A stretch of 64,000 nt of DNA, taken from assembly GCF_003604215.1 (NCBI RefSeq), contig NZ_QXGS01000005.1, positions 62,001 to 126,000 of the forward strand, read 5' to 3'. The position numbers and the translations under genes are program-made. A model generated the notes under the pieces. It was not told the DNA's origin and searched no databases. It saw only the letters and a program-made list of their open reading frames with translations. The DNA comes from Teichococcus vastitatis (GTDB taxonomy: Bacteria; Pseudomonadota; Alphaproteobacteria; Acetobacterales; Acetobacteraceae). Positions within the stretch are counted from its first letter, which is position 1; every line of letters starts with the position of its first letter. Below are positions 28,213-37,075 of this stretch, one piece after another.

Positions 28213-28716
28213 ATGGCGCCCACCCGCCATGGCGCCATTCCGCGCCTCGCCACCGTCCTGATGCTGGCCGGCAGCGCGCTGCTGCTGGCCACTGCCCTGC
28301 TGGCCACGGCCAGCATCCTGCTGCGCTGGTTCACCGGCCAGCCGATCCCCGGCGATTTCGAGCTGGTGCAGATCGGCTCCGGCCTCGCCGTGTTCGGTTT
28401 CCTGGCGCATGGCACGCTGATGCGCGCCAACATCCTGGTGGACAGCTTCACCGGCTGGCTGCCGGCGCGGATCAACGAAGCCGTGGATGCCGGCTGGAAC
28501 ATCCTTTGGGCAGTGATCACGGCGCTGCTGGCCTGGCGCATGGCACTGGGCGCGGCAGATGCCTGGTTCAGCGGCACGCGCTCCATGGTGCTGGGGGTGG
28601 CGCAATGGTGGGCCATCGCGCTGGGCTCGCTGTGCTTCGCCGCCACGGCACTGGCGGCGTTCTGGACAGCCTGGCACCAATGGAAGGGAAGCCCCGCCGG
28701 AGCGCCCCAGGCATGA
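28213..28716 (+). CDS. dctQ: TRAP transporter small permease DctQ
   Basis: A 167-residue membrane protein with four predicted helices (about residues 12-38, 48-70, 87-110 and 128-152), the size and layout of the TRAP small permease. The family-typical segment VLMLAGSALLLATALL and the short conserved ELVQIGSGLAVFGFLAHG are visible. An AGGAG box lies upstream of the ATG at 28213. Its stop overlaps the dctM start (ATGA). Confidence 0.9.
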   Translation: MAPTRHGAIPRLATVLMLAGSALLLATALLATASILLRWFTGQPIPGDFELVQIGSGLAVFGFLAHGTLMRANILVDSFTGWLPARINEAVDAGWNILWAVITALLAWRMALGAADAWFSGTRSMVLGVAQWWAIALGSLCFAATALAAFWTAWHQWKGSPAGAPQA

Positions 28717-30038
28717 GCGAGGAATTCCTGCAGGCGGGCACCGGCTTCGTTGCGCTGCTGGTGCTGATCGCCATGCGCGCGCCGGTCGGGCTGGCCATGC
28801 TGCTGGTCGGTGCCCTGGGTTACCAGCACATCCTGGGCTGGGAGGCGCTGGGCAACTACCTCAAGGCGACACCCTATCACCTGTTCGCCAACTACACCTT
28901 CTCGGTGATCCCGTTGTTCATCCTGATGGGTGCGGTGGCCGAGCGCGGCGGGCTGGCCCGCGACCTGTTCACGGCGGCGCAGGCCCTGGTGGGCACGCGG
29001 CGCGGGGGCTTGGCGATCGGCGTGATCGGCGCCTGCACGGCCTTTGGCGCCGTGTGCGGCTCCTCGGTCGCCACCACCGCGACCTTTGGCCGCGCCGCGC
29101 TGCCCGAACTGCGCCGCTTGAACTACGAGCCCGGCTTCGCCACCGGCACCATCGCCGTGGGCGGCACGCTGGGCATCCTGATCCCTCCCAGCGTCATCCT
29201 GGTGGTGTATGCCATCAGCACCGAGCAGAACATCGCCTCGCTGTTCATGGCGGCGCTGGTGCCCGGCCTGCTGGCGGCGCTGCTGTATGCGGTGGTGATC
29301 CTTCTGCTGGCGCGGCTGCGGCCCGAAGCGATGCCGGCGGCGCCGGCGCTCAGCACGGCGGAGAAGCGCGCTGCCTTGCGCGCGGTGATTCCCGTGCTGC
29401 TGATCGCGGTGATCGTGGTGGGCGGCATCTATGGCGGCGTCTTCACCCCGACGGAAAGTGCCGCCGTGGGCGTGGTGGCGACGCTCGGAGTGGCACTGGC
29501 GCGGCGCAGCCTGAGTCCCTCCGGCCTGCTGGAAGCCCTGCGCGGCACGGCCGAGACCGCGGCCATGATCTTCGCCATCCTGCTCGGTGCCGAGGTGTTC
29601 AACGCCTTTCTGGCGCTGACCCAGGCGCCCGACCTGCTGGCCCAGTGGATCACCGAGCAGAACCTGCCCGCCTTCGGCGTCCTGGCGCTGCTGCTGCTCA
29701 CCTACATCGTGCTCGGCGCGGTGATGGATGAGCTGGCGATGATCCTGCTCACCCTGCCGGTGTTCTTTCCGGTGGTGACGGCGCTGGATTTCGGGCTGCC
29801 GCCGGACGAGGTGGCGATCTGGTTCGGCATCCTGGTGCTGGTGGTGGTGGGCATCGGCCTCACCGCGCCGCCGATCGGGCTGAACGTGTTCGTGGTCTCG
29901 GCCCTGGCGCGGGATGTGCCGATGGCGCGCATCTACCGGGGCGTCATGCCGTATCTCGCGATGGATCTGCTGCGGCTGGCGCTGTGCGTCGCGTTTCCCG
30001 GACTGTCGCTCGGCCTGCTGCGCTGGCTGGGCGGCTAG
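28713..30038 (+). CDS. dctM: TRAP transporter large permease DctM
   Basis: A 441-residue, strongly hydrophobic protein with about 11-12 helices. DctM motifs are visible: SVIPLFILMGAVAERGG, CTAFGAVCGSSVATTATFG, AVGGTLGILIPPSVILVVYA and the C-terminal GLTAPPIGLNVFVVSALA. It is the sodium-coupled transport subunit of the DctPQM importer. The ATG at 28713 overlaps the dctQ stop. The 81 bases after its stop separate it from pcaDC. Confidence 0.95.
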   Translation: MSEEFLQAGTGFVALLVLIAMRAPVGLAMLLVGALGYQHILGWEALGNYLKATPYHLFANYTFSVIPLFILMGAVAERGGLARDLFTAAQALVGTRRGGLAIGVIGACTAFGAVCGSSVATTATFGRAALPELRRLNYEPGFATGTIAVGGTLGILIPPSVILVVYAISTEQNIASLFMAALVPGLLAALLYAVVILLLARLRPEAMPAAPALSTAEKRAALRAVIPVLLIAVIVVGGIYGGVFTPTESAAVGVVATLGVALARRSLSPSGLLEALRGTAETAAMIFAILLGAEVFNAFLALTQAPDLLAQWITEQNLPAFGVLALLLLTYIVLGAVMDELAMILLTLPVFFPVVTALDFGLPPDEVAIWFGILVLVVVGIGLTAPPIGLNVFVVSALARDVPMARIYRGVMPYLAMDLLRLALCVAFPGLSLGLLRWLGG

Positions 30039-30119
30039 CGCGCAGGGTTGACCGCCCGCCGCCGCAGGGTGAGGCTTCGCGCGGGAGCCGTCCACGGTTC
30101 CCGCGCACGGCTTGCTGGG

Positions 30120-31289
30120 ATGGCTGAGGGAATGTTTGTCCAGATCGGGGACCATCTGGTCCATTGCGTCGTCGAGGGTCCGGACAGCGCGCCCCCGGTG
30201 CTGCTGCTGCATTCCATCGGAACCACCCAGCATGTCTGGGAGCCGCAGGCGGCGGCGCTGTCCCGCCGCTGGCGCGTGATCCGCCCCGACATGCGGGGCC
30301 ATGGGCTGACCGGTGTCACACCCGGCGAATACAGCATGCGGGTGCTGGCACAGGATGTTGTGGCGCTGATGGACGCGCTGGAGATCCCGCGTGCCCACGT
30401 CGCCGGGCTATCGATCGGCGGCCGCATCGCCCAGCAACTCGCCGTCGATGCGCCGGAACGCGTGGCGTCGCTGATGCTGGTGGACACGGCGATGGAGTTC
30501 CCAGATCCCGCCACCTGGCAGAACCGCATCGAGGCAGTGCTGCGAGACGGCACCGGCGTGCTGGCCGATACGGTGATGCCGCGCTGGGTGATGGACCCGG
30601 CAACGCCGTCCGCCCGCGGCCTGCGCCACATGCTGCTGCGCACCGATCCCGTGGGCTACGCCGCCGCCGCCGCCGCGCTGCGCGACGCCCGGGCGGAGGA
30701 GGTTCGCGGCCGCATGGACGCGCCCTGCACGGTAATCGTGGGCGAGCACGACCCGGCCTCGCCCGTGGCCGCTGCCGAGGCGCTGCGCGAGGCCATTCCC
30801 GGCGCCGGGCTGGTGGTGCTGCCCGGCGTCAACCACATCCCGAACTTCGAGGCGGCCGGGGCCCTGTGCGCCGCCATGCTGGCGCATCTGGAAGCGCAGC
30901 CGCGGCCCGCCGAGGATTTCCTCGAGGCTGGCTTCGCGGTGCGCCGCGCCGTGCTGGGAGAGGCGCATGTGGCGCGCGCCACGGCCGCCGTCACGGCGCT
31001 GGACCAGCCCTTCCAGGACTACATCACCCGCAACGTCTGGGGCCAGATCTGGACCCGGCCGGGCCTGCCGCGCCACACCCGCAGCCTGCTGACCCTGGCG
31101 ATGATGGCGGCGCTCGGCCGGCACGAGGAGTTCGTGCTGCACGTCCGCGCCACCAAGCAGACCGGCGTGACACCGGAGGAGTTGGCCGAGGTGCTGCTGC
31201 AGGTCGCCGCCTATGCCGGCGTGCCGGTGGCCAACCACGCGCTGAAACTCGCCAAACAAACCTTCCACGAGATGGAGGAACCGGCATGA
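30120..31289 (+). CDS. pcaL: PcaD-PcaC fusion: 3-oxoadipate enol-lactonase / 4-carboxymuconolactone decarboxylase
   Basis: This 389-residue fusion covers two beta-ketoadipate steps. Residues 1 to about 255 form an alpha/beta hydrolase with nucleophile motif AGLSIGGRIAQ, acid in VGEHDPAS and His in GVNHIPNFE. Residues from about 265 form a CMD/AhpD-like decarboxylase (TRSLLTLAMMAALGRHEEF, VLLQVAAYAGVPVANHALK). The ATG at 30120 is used; the ATG at 30132 has a closer GAGG and is an alternative. A 11-codon ORF starts inside its stop codon, and pcaB follows. The pcaGH dioxygenase genes are not in the window. Confidence 0.9.
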   Translation: MAEGMFVQIGDHLVHCVVEGPDSAPPVLLLHSIGTTQHVWEPQAAALSRRWRVIRPDMRGHGLTGVTPGEYSMRVLAQDVVALMDALEIPRAHVAGLSIGGRIAQQLAVDAPERVASLMLVDTAMEFPDPATWQNRIEAVLRDGTGVLADTVMPRWVMDPATPSARGLRHMLLRTDPVGYAAAAAALRDARAEEVRGRMDAPCTVIVGEHDPASPVAAAEALREAIPGAGLVVLPGVNHIPNFEAAGALCAAMLAHLEAQPRPAEDFLEAGFAVRRAVLGEAHVARATAAVTALDQPFQDYITRNVWGQIWTRPGLPRHTRSLLTLAMMAALGRHEEFVLHVRATKQTGVTPEELAEVLLQVAAYAGVPVANHALKLAKQTFHEMEEPA

Positions 31290-31321
31290 GCGTGCCCACC
31301 ACCGGCCAGGGGGGGGCCTGA
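31286..31321 (+). other. 11-codon coupled mini-ORF with a G8 tract before pcaB
   Basis: The ATG at 31286 overlaps the pcaDC stop (ATGA) and has GGAGG 7 bases upstream, a better initiation site than that of pcaB itself. It reads MSVPTTGQGGA and stops at 31319-31321, 4 bases before the pcaB ATG. A run of eight G residues lies at 31309-31316. Losing one G would put this ATG in frame with pcaB. Either it is a leader peptide, or the true pcaB start is here and the tract length varies. Confidence 0.5.
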
Positions 31322-31325
31322 CTCC

Positions 31326-32672
31326 ATGTTGTCCGTGAATCCTGCCGACGGCCCCGTGTTGTCCGTGCTCTACGGCACTGATGCGATGCGCAGCATCATC
31401 GGCGAGCGCGCCTTTCTGGCCCGCATGCTGGATGTCGAAGCAGCGCTGGCGCGCGCCCAGGCGCGCCTCGGCATCATTCCCGAGGAGGCCGCCGCCGCCA
31501 TCACCGAGAACGCGGTGCTGGATAAGATCGACCTGCCGGCGCTGGCCCGTGCCACGCAGAACACCGGCTATCCGGTGGTCGGGCTGGTGAGGCAGCTCAC
31601 CGCGCTGGCCGGCAACGAGGCCGGGCGCTGGACCCATTGGGGCGCCACCACCCAGGACATCATCGACACCGCCATCGTGCTGCAGCTGCGCGAGGCCTTC
31701 GCGCTGATCCGCCAGGATCTCCACCGGCTCAGCGCCGCTCTGGCCGCCAAGGCCCAGGAACACCGCGCCTTGGTGATGGCCGGGCGGACCCATCTGCAGC
31801 ACGCCCTGCCCCTGACCTTCGGCTATAAATGCGCGATCTGGCTGTCGCCGCTGATCACCATGCGCGAGCGGCTGGACCAGATGGAGCCGCGGGTGCTGAA
31901 GGTGCAGTTCGGCGGTGCCGCCGGCACCCTGGCCTCACTCGGCGACCAGGGCATTGCCGTGGCCGAGGAACTGGCGCGGGAGCTCGACCTCGCCGCGCCG
32001 GACGCGCCCTGGCACGTGGCGCGCGACAGCGTGACGGAAGCAATCTGCTTCCTGGGCCTGCTGACCGGCACGCTGGCGAAATTCGCCACCGATGTGATGC
32101 TGCTGATGCAGACCGAGGTGGCCGAGGTGTTCGAGCCGCATGCACCAGGGCGCGGCGGTTCCTCCACCATGCCGCAGAAGCGCAACCCGATCGCCTGCGA
32201 ATACGTGATCGCCCAGGCGCGCGGCGTGGCGGCGCTGGTGCCCCAGATGCTGAACGCCATGCCGGTGGACCAGGAACGCGGCACCGGGCCGTGGCAGACC
32301 GAGCCGCTGGCGGTGCCGCAGGCCTTCACTCTGGCGCATGGCGCGTTGTCCCAGGCCATCACCATCGCCGAGGGGATGACGGTGGATGCCGCGCGCATGC
32401 GCCGCAATCTCGACAGCACCGGCGGCCTGATCGTCGCGGAGGCGGTGATGATGGGTCTCGCCCCGCATCTCGGCCGCGGCGGGGCGCATGACTCCGTGCA
32501 TCACGCCTGCGACATCGCGCTGGCCGAAGGCGTGTCGCTGGCGGAGGCGCTGGGCCGCGACCCCTGCGTCACCGGCGCGCTGGACGCGGCGGCGATCGCT
32601 CGGCTGACCGATCCCTCGAACTATCTGGGCAGCGCCGGCGCCTTCATCGACCGGGTCCTGGCGCGGCTCTGA
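31326..32672 (+). CDS. pcaB: 3-carboxy-cis,cis-muconate cycloisomerase
   Basis: This is a 448-residue member of the fumarase/adenylosuccinate-lyase superfamily. The superfamily signature GGSSTMPQKRNPIACEY is near residue 280, and AGRTHLQHALPLTFG and THWGATTQDIIDTA are conserved active-site segments. PcaB lactonises carboxymuconate in protocatechuate breakdown. Its placement directly after the PcaD-PcaC fusion supports that over purB. The ATG at 31326 gives a plausible N-terminus (MLSVNPADGP), but see the coupled ATG at 31286. Confidence 0.9.
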   Translation: MLSVNPADGPVLSVLYGTDAMRSIIGERAFLARMLDVEAALARAQARLGIIPEEAAAAITENAVLDKIDLPALARATQNTGYPVVGLVRQLTALAGNEAGRWTHWGATTQDIIDTAIVLQLREAFALIRQDLHRLSAALAAKAQEHRALVMAGRTHLQHALPLTFGYKCAIWLSPLITMRERLDQMEPRVLKVQFGGAAGTLASLGDQGIAVAEELARELDLAAPDAPWHVARDSVTEAICFLGLLTGTLAKFATDVMLLMQTEVAEVFEPHAPGRGGSSTMPQKRNPIACEYVIAQARGVAALVPQMLNAMPVDQERGTGPWQTEPLAVPQAFTLAHGALSQAITIAEGMTVDAARMRRNLDSTGGLIVAEAVMMGLAPHLGRGGAHDSVHHACDIALAEGVSLAEALGRDPCVTGALDAAAIARLTDPSNYLGSAGAFIDRVLARL

Positions 32673-32676
32673 CAAG

Positions 32677-33210
32677 ATGACGGCACCCTTCACCTTCCCC
32701 GTCCGCAAACCTGCCCTGGCGCTGGCGGCGGCGCTGCTTCTGCCGGGCTGCAACGCCTTTCTCAGCGAAGGCACGGCCGATCTCGCCGGTCTGGCCGGTG
32801 CCGGCCTCGCCAGCGCCGTCAGCGACAACGGTGCCGTGGCGGCCGGCATCGGTCTTGGCGTGCAGTCGCTCGCGCGCGCCGGGCTGGACTATACCCAGCG
32901 CGAATTGCAGCAGGCGGAGCAGGACAGCATCGCCAACGCCGCCGGCCCGCTGGCGATGGGCACCGTCGCCAGCTGGGCGATCCGCCACACCGTGCCCCTG
33001 GCGTATAACCACCAGGGCCGCGTCACCGTGGCGCGCGAGATCGGCGCGCTGGGGCTGACCTGCCGGGAGATCGTGTTCTCCGTGGAGTTGCAGGATGACG
33101 AGGCGCTGGACCGCGCCGAGTTCTACACCGCGATCATCTGCCGCAGCGGCGAGCGCTGGAAATGGGCCAGCGCTGAGCCGGCGACGGAACGCTGGGGCTC
33201 GCTGCAATGA
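32677..33210 (+). CDS. Putative lipoprotein, first of a tandem paralogous pair
   Basis: A 177-residue protein with a lipoprotein signal peptide: basic start, hydrophobic ALALAAALLLPGC, with the lipobox Cys near residue 25. A Gly/Ala-rich segment follows (AGLAGAGLASAVSDNG), then a conserved C-terminal end ERWKWASAEPATERWGSLQ. I do not recognise a named family. The next gene has the same layout and nearly the same C-terminal motif, so the two look like an old duplication. It starts 4 bases after pcaB and its stop overlaps the next ATG. Confidence 0.75.
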   Translation: MTAPFTFPVRKPALALAAALLLPGCNAFLSEGTADLAGLAGAGLASAVSDNGAVAAGIGLGVQSLARAGLDYTQRELQQAEQDSIANAAGPLAMGTVASWAIRHTVPLAYNHQGRVTVAREIGALGLTCREIVFSVELQDDEALDRAEFYTAIICRSGERWKWASAEPATERWGSLQ

Positions 33211-33719
33211 GGCGCCGGGCGGTGCTGGCGGTCGGGATGCTGCTGCTGGCGGGGTGCGAGAACGCCACCTCAGGCCAGAATGCCGGTGCCGCGGCAGGCG
33301 GCGTCGGCGGCATCGCCGTGGGCGGCCTGACCTCCAACCCGGCGGTCGGCTATGCCGTGGGCCTCGGCATCCGCACGGTGGTGGACTACACGCTGTCATC
33401 CTGGTTCCGCTCGCTGCGCAGCGAGGAACAGGACGCCATCGCCGCCGAGGCGTCGCGGCTGGCACCGGGGCAGGCACAGGCCTGGAAGGTGGAACACGGC
33501 CTGCCCTTCGGCTGGCGCGACACCGGGGGTCGGATGGAGGTGACGCGGGTCATCGAGACGCCGCTCGCCTCCTGCCGCGAGGTGCTGTTTTCGCTGCTGC
33601 CGGACGGGCCCGAGGCGCCGCCCGCCGGCGTGTTCGCCGCCACTGCGTGCCGCCAGTCGCGAGGTTGGAAATGGGCCTCGGCCGAACCCGCCGTGGATCG
33701 CTGGGGCGCGCTGCAGTAG
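33207..33719 (+). CDS. Putative lipoprotein, second of a tandem paralogous pair
   Basis: A 170-residue protein with lipobox MLLLAGCEN at about residue 17, a Gly-zipper-like stretch (GAAAGGVGGIAVGGL), a central EEQDAIAAEAS segment matching AEQDSIANAAG in its neighbour, and the C-terminus GWKWASAEPAVDRWGALQ. Two cysteines (SCREVLF and TACRQS) occur at positions equivalent to TCREIVF and IICRSG in the first copy, so a disulfide is possible. It is coupled by ATGA to the upstream copy and is followed by the helicase operon. The function is unknown. Confidence 0.75.
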   Translation: MRRRAVLAVGMLLLAGCENATSGQNAGAAAGGVGGIAVGGLTSNPAVGYAVGLGIRTVVDYTLSSWFRSLRSEEQDAIAAEASRLAPGQAQAWKVEHGLPFGWRDTGGRMEVTRVIETPLASCREVLFSLLPDGPEAPPAGVFAATACRQSRGWKWASAEPAVDRWGALQ

Positions 33720-33771
33720 CCAACGGCCAAGCTTGGCAGGCGACGGCAACCGGGCCATACCGCGGTGGCCG

Positions 33772-36303
33772 ATGGGAACATTGCCGGAACCTTTTTCGGG
33801 TTGGTTCGCCGCGCGGGGCTGGGTGCCGCGCGCGCACCAGCTGGCCATGCTGGCGGCGGCCGAGGCCGGCCGCTCCGCCCTGCTGGTGGCACCCACCGGC
33901 GGCGGCAAGACGCTGGCCGGCTTCCTGCCCACCCTGGTCGATCTGCACCGGGATCCCCGCCCTGGGCTGCACACGATCTATGTGTCGCCCTTGAAGGCGC
34001 TGGCCGTCGACATCGCCCGCAACCTGCTGACGCCGGTTGCCGAGATGGGACTCGGCATCGCGGTGGAGACGCGCACCGGCGACACCCCGGCCAACCGGCG
34101 CGCCCGGCAGCGCGCGACACCTCCGCAGATCCTGCTGACCACGCCGGAAAGCCTGGCGCTGCTGCTGTCCTTGCCCGATGCCGCTGCCCTGTTCGCCGGC
34201 CTGCGCAGCGTGGTGGTGGATGAGGTGCACGCGCTGGCTGGCAGCAAGCGTGGCGACCAGCTGGCGCTGGGCCTCACGCGGTTGTCCGCCCTGGCGCCGC
34301 GCATGCGGCGGGTCGGCCTGTCGGCCACCGTGGCGCATCCGGAGGCCATGGCCGCCTGGGTGGCGCCGGATGCCGATCCGGCCTCGGTGCAGCTGGTTCG
34401 CGAAACCGGCGGCACGCCGCCCACGCTGGACGTGATCCTGCCCGCGGGCCGGCTGCCCTGGGGTGGGCATATGGGGCTCGCCTCGATGCCGGAAGTGTAC
34501 CAGAAGCTGCGCGGCGCGGCCGTCACCATCGTGTTCGTCAATACCCGGGCCCAGGCGGAACTGTGCTTCCAAGCGCTGTGGCGGCTGAACGACGATAACC
34601 TGCCGATCGCGCTGCACCACGGCTCGCTGACCATTGAGCAGCGCCGCAAGGTGGAGGCGGCGATGGCCGCCGGCAAGCTGCGCGCCGTGGTGGCCACCGC
34701 CTCCCTCGACCTCGGCATCGACTGGGGCGCGGTGGATCAGGTGATCCAGGTGGCGGCGCCCAAGGGCGTGGCGCGCTTGCTGCAGCGCGTCGGCCGCGCC
34801 AATCACCGTATGGACGAGGCCTCCTCCGCCTTCCTGGTGCCGGCCAACCGGTTCGAGGTGATCGAGTGCCGCGCCGCCATCCAGGCCGTCGCCGCCGGCG
34901 AGGTAGATGGCGAGCCGCCGCGGCCGGGCGGGCTGGACGTGCTGGCGCAGCACATCCTGGCCACCGCCTGCCATGCCCCCTTTCATCCCGACGCCCTCTA
35001 CGCCGAGGTGACGCGCGCCGCCCCCTACGCCGCCCTGACGCGGCGCGACTTCGACGACACGCTGAGCTTTGTCGAGGATGGCGGCTATGCGCTGTCCGCC
35101 TATGAGCGGTTCCGCAAGCTGTTCCGTGACAGCGAGGGGCTGGTGCACCCGCGCAACGGCCATGTGGTGCGCCAGCTGCGGATGAACCTTGGCACCATCG
35201 TCGACACGCCGCTGCTGAAGGTGCGGCTGCGCAGCGGTCCGGTGCTGGGCGAGGTGGAGGAATGGTTCGCCTCCACCCTGGAGGCCGGCGACAACTTCAT
35301 GTTCGCCGGCCGGCTGCTGCGCTACGAGCGGATGGAGCCGATGAGCGTGATCGTCTCGCCCGGCGGCGATGGCGAGCCGCGCGTGCCGGCCTATGGCGGC
35401 AGCAAGATGCCGCTCTCCACCTCCCTGGCGCGGCGGGTGCGGGCCATCCTGGCCGATGCGCGGCAATGGCGTGCCCTGCCCGAGCCGGTGCAGGAATGGC
35501 TGCGATTGCAGCGCCACGCCTCGGAGCTGCCGTCGCGCGACGGGCTGCTGGTGGAAACCTTTCCACGCGATGGCCGGTGGTTCCTGGTGGCCTATTGCTT
35601 CGAGGGACGGCTCGCGCACCAGACGCTGGGGATGCTGCTGACCCGGCGCATGGAGCATCGCGGCCTGGGCCCCATGGGCTTCCTGGCCACCGACTACGTG
35701 GTGGCCACCTGGTCGGCTTTTCCGCCGGAGGACATGGCGGACCTGTTCGCCGAGGACCTGCTGGGCGAGGAGCTGGAGGAATGGATGGCCGACAGCTCCA
35801 TGCTGCGCCGTTCCTTCCGCAACATCGCCACCATCGCCGGCCTGCTCGAGAAGAACCATCCCGGCCAGGAGAAATCCGGGCGGCAGATGAGCATGAGCTC
35901 CGACCTGATCTACGACGTGCTGCGCCGCCACCAGCCCGACCACATCCTGTTGCGCGCCACCCGCGCAGAGGCGGCGGCGGGACTGACCGATGTGGGCCGC
36001 ATCGGCACGCTGCTGGCGCGCATCCGCGGCCGCATCACCCATCGCGCGCTCGACCGCGTTTCCCCGCTGGCGGTGCCGGCGCTGATCGAGGAAGGCCGCG
36101 AATGGGTGGCCGGCGGCGTCGAGGACGCCCTTTTGGCGGAGGCGGAGGCGCTGGTCGAGGAAGCCACGGATGGAGCCGAGCATTTCACCGGCTCCCTCGG
36201 CCTCGACCCCACGCAGCCGCCGCCCGAACCGCGCTCCCCGCGGGAACGACGGCGCCGTCCGCCGCGTTATGCCTCGCGCCGCCTGCGCCAGGGTGTTTCG
36301 TGA
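33772..36303 (+). CDS. Lhr-type, ligase-associated DEXH-box DNA helicase
   Basis: This is a superfamily 2 helicase of 843 residues. The ATPase core has VAPTGGGKTLAGF (Walker A), VVVDEVHAL (DEVH box), VGLSATVAH (motif III), then VATASLDLGIDW and LLQRVGRANH in the second RecA fold. A long Lhr-type C-terminal region follows. The adjacent PdeM-type phosphoesterase identifies it as the ligase-associated DNA-damage-response helicase subfamily. The ATG at 33772 is preferred; an in-frame TTG at 33733 would add 13 residues. The usual ATP-dependent ligase and nuclease partners are not next to it. Confidence 0.9.
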   Translation: MGTLPEPFSGWFAARGWVPRAHQLAMLAAAEAGRSALLVAPTGGGKTLAGFLPTLVDLHRDPRPGLHTIYVSPLKALAVDIARNLLTPVAEMGLGIAVETRTGDTPANRRARQRATPPQILLTTPESLALLLSLPDAAALFAGLRSVVVDEVHALAGSKRGDQLALGLTRLSALAPRMRRVGLSATVAHPEAMAAWVAPDADPASVQLVRETGGTPPTLDVILPAGRLPWGGHMGLASMPEVYQKLRGAAVTIVFVNTRAQAELCFQALWRLNDDNLPIALHHGSLTIEQRRKVEAAMAAGKLRAVVATASLDLGIDWGAVDQVIQVAAPKGVARLLQRVGRANHRMDEASSAFLVPANRFEVIECRAAIQAVAAGEVDGEPPRPGGLDVLAQHILATACHAPFHPDALYAEVTRAAPYAALTRRDFDDTLSFVEDGGYALSAYERFRKLFRDSEGLVHPRNGHVVRQLRMNLGTIVDTPLLKVRLRSGPVLGEVEEWFASTLEAGDNFMFAGRLLRYERMEPMSVIVSPGGDGEPRVPAYGGSKMPLSTSLARRVRAILADARQWRALPEPVQEWLRLQRHASELPSRDGLLVETFPRDGRWFLVAYCFEGRLAHQTLGMLLTRRMEHRGLGPMGFLATDYVVATWSAFPPEDMADLFAEDLLGEELEEWMADSSMLRRSFRNIATIAGLLEKNHPGQEKSGRQMSMSSDLIYDVLRRHQPDHILLRATRAEAAAGLTDVGRIGTLLARIRGRITHRALDRVSPLAVPALIEEGREWVAGGVEDALLAEAEALVEEATDGAEHFTGSLGLDPTQPPPEPRSPRERRRRPPRYASRRLRQGVS

Positions 36304-36352
36304 AAACAATCCCTTCCCGCCTCGGCCTCTGTCCGGTAACGCAGTTGAAGCA

Positions 36353-37075
36353 ATGATTTCCGCGCCTTTCCACCTGGCTGGCGAACGCCTGGCCCTCGAT
36401 CCGGCCGGCGTGCTGTTCTGGCCCGCGCAGCGCCTGCTGGCGGTGGCCGACCTGCATCTGGAGAAGGGCAGCCACTTCGCCGGGCGGGGCCAACTGGTGC
36501 CGCCCTTCGACACCCGCGACACTCTGGCGCGGCTGGCGCCGCTGCTTCGCCGCTACGCGCCCGAGCGCATCGTGTTCCTGGGCGATTCCTTTCACGATGG
36601 CGGCGGCTCGGCGCGCATGCAGTCGGCCGACCGCACGGCGCTGCTGCGCCTGCTGGACGGGCGCGACGTCACCTGGGTGCTGGGAAACCATGACCCGGTG
36701 GCCCCCGACGCGCTGCCCGGCACCGCGCTGGCGGAGCTGCGGCTCGGTCCCCTCACCTTCCGGCACGAGGGGGTCCCAGACAACCGGGCCGGCTTCGAGC
36801 TGAGTGGCCACTTCCATCCCAAGGCCAGCATGACGACGCGCTGCGGCCCGGTGACGCGGCCTTGCTTCCTGGCCGATGCGCGGCGCCTGCTGTTGCCGGC
36901 CTTCGGGTCCTACACGGGCGGGCTGTCCATCACGGCGCCGCCCATCGCCGCCCTGTTTCCACGCGGCGGCCGCGCCTTTCTGCTGGGCCGGGAGCGGCTG
37001 TTCTCCTGCGCCGTCGGGCCGATGAAGCACCTGGCGCTGACGCGCGCCCCGGTTGAGGCCACATCCTTGTCATGA
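36353..37075 (+). CDS. pdeM: Ligase-associated DNA damage response phosphoesterase PdeM
   Basis: A 240-residue calcineurin-like metallophosphoesterase with the metal-binding series VADLHLEKG, FLGDSFHDGG, VLGNHDPVAP and ELSGHFHPK. These are the features of PdeM, which is found beside Lhr-type helicases. The ATG at 36353 begins MISAPFHLAGERLAL, 49 bases after the helicase. Its stop overlaps the photolyase start. A role in DNA repair is inferred from the family's recurrent context. Confidence 0.9.
   Translation: MISAPFHLAGERLALDPAGVLFWPAQRLLAVADLHLEKGSHFAGRGQLVPPFDTRDTLARLAPLLRRYAPERIVFLGDSFHDGGGSARMQSADRTALLRLLDGRDVTWVLGNHDPVAPDALPGTALAELRLGPLTFRHEGVPDNRAGFELSGHFHPKASMTTRCGPVTRPCFLADARRLLLPAFGSYTGGLSITAPPIAALFPRGGRAFLLGRERLFSCAVGPMKHLALTRAPVEATSLS

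Noticed and set aside
27906-30398. An 830-codon minus-strand frame opposite the TRAP transporter genes.
   Set aside because: It is a composition artefact. Its Gln/His/Arg-rich product has no family and the plus-strand genes are certain.
33550-36522. A 990-codon open frame on the minus strand opposite the Lhr-type helicase.
   Set aside because: The helicase motifs are intact on the plus strand. The antisense product is low-complexity and has no recognisable domain.
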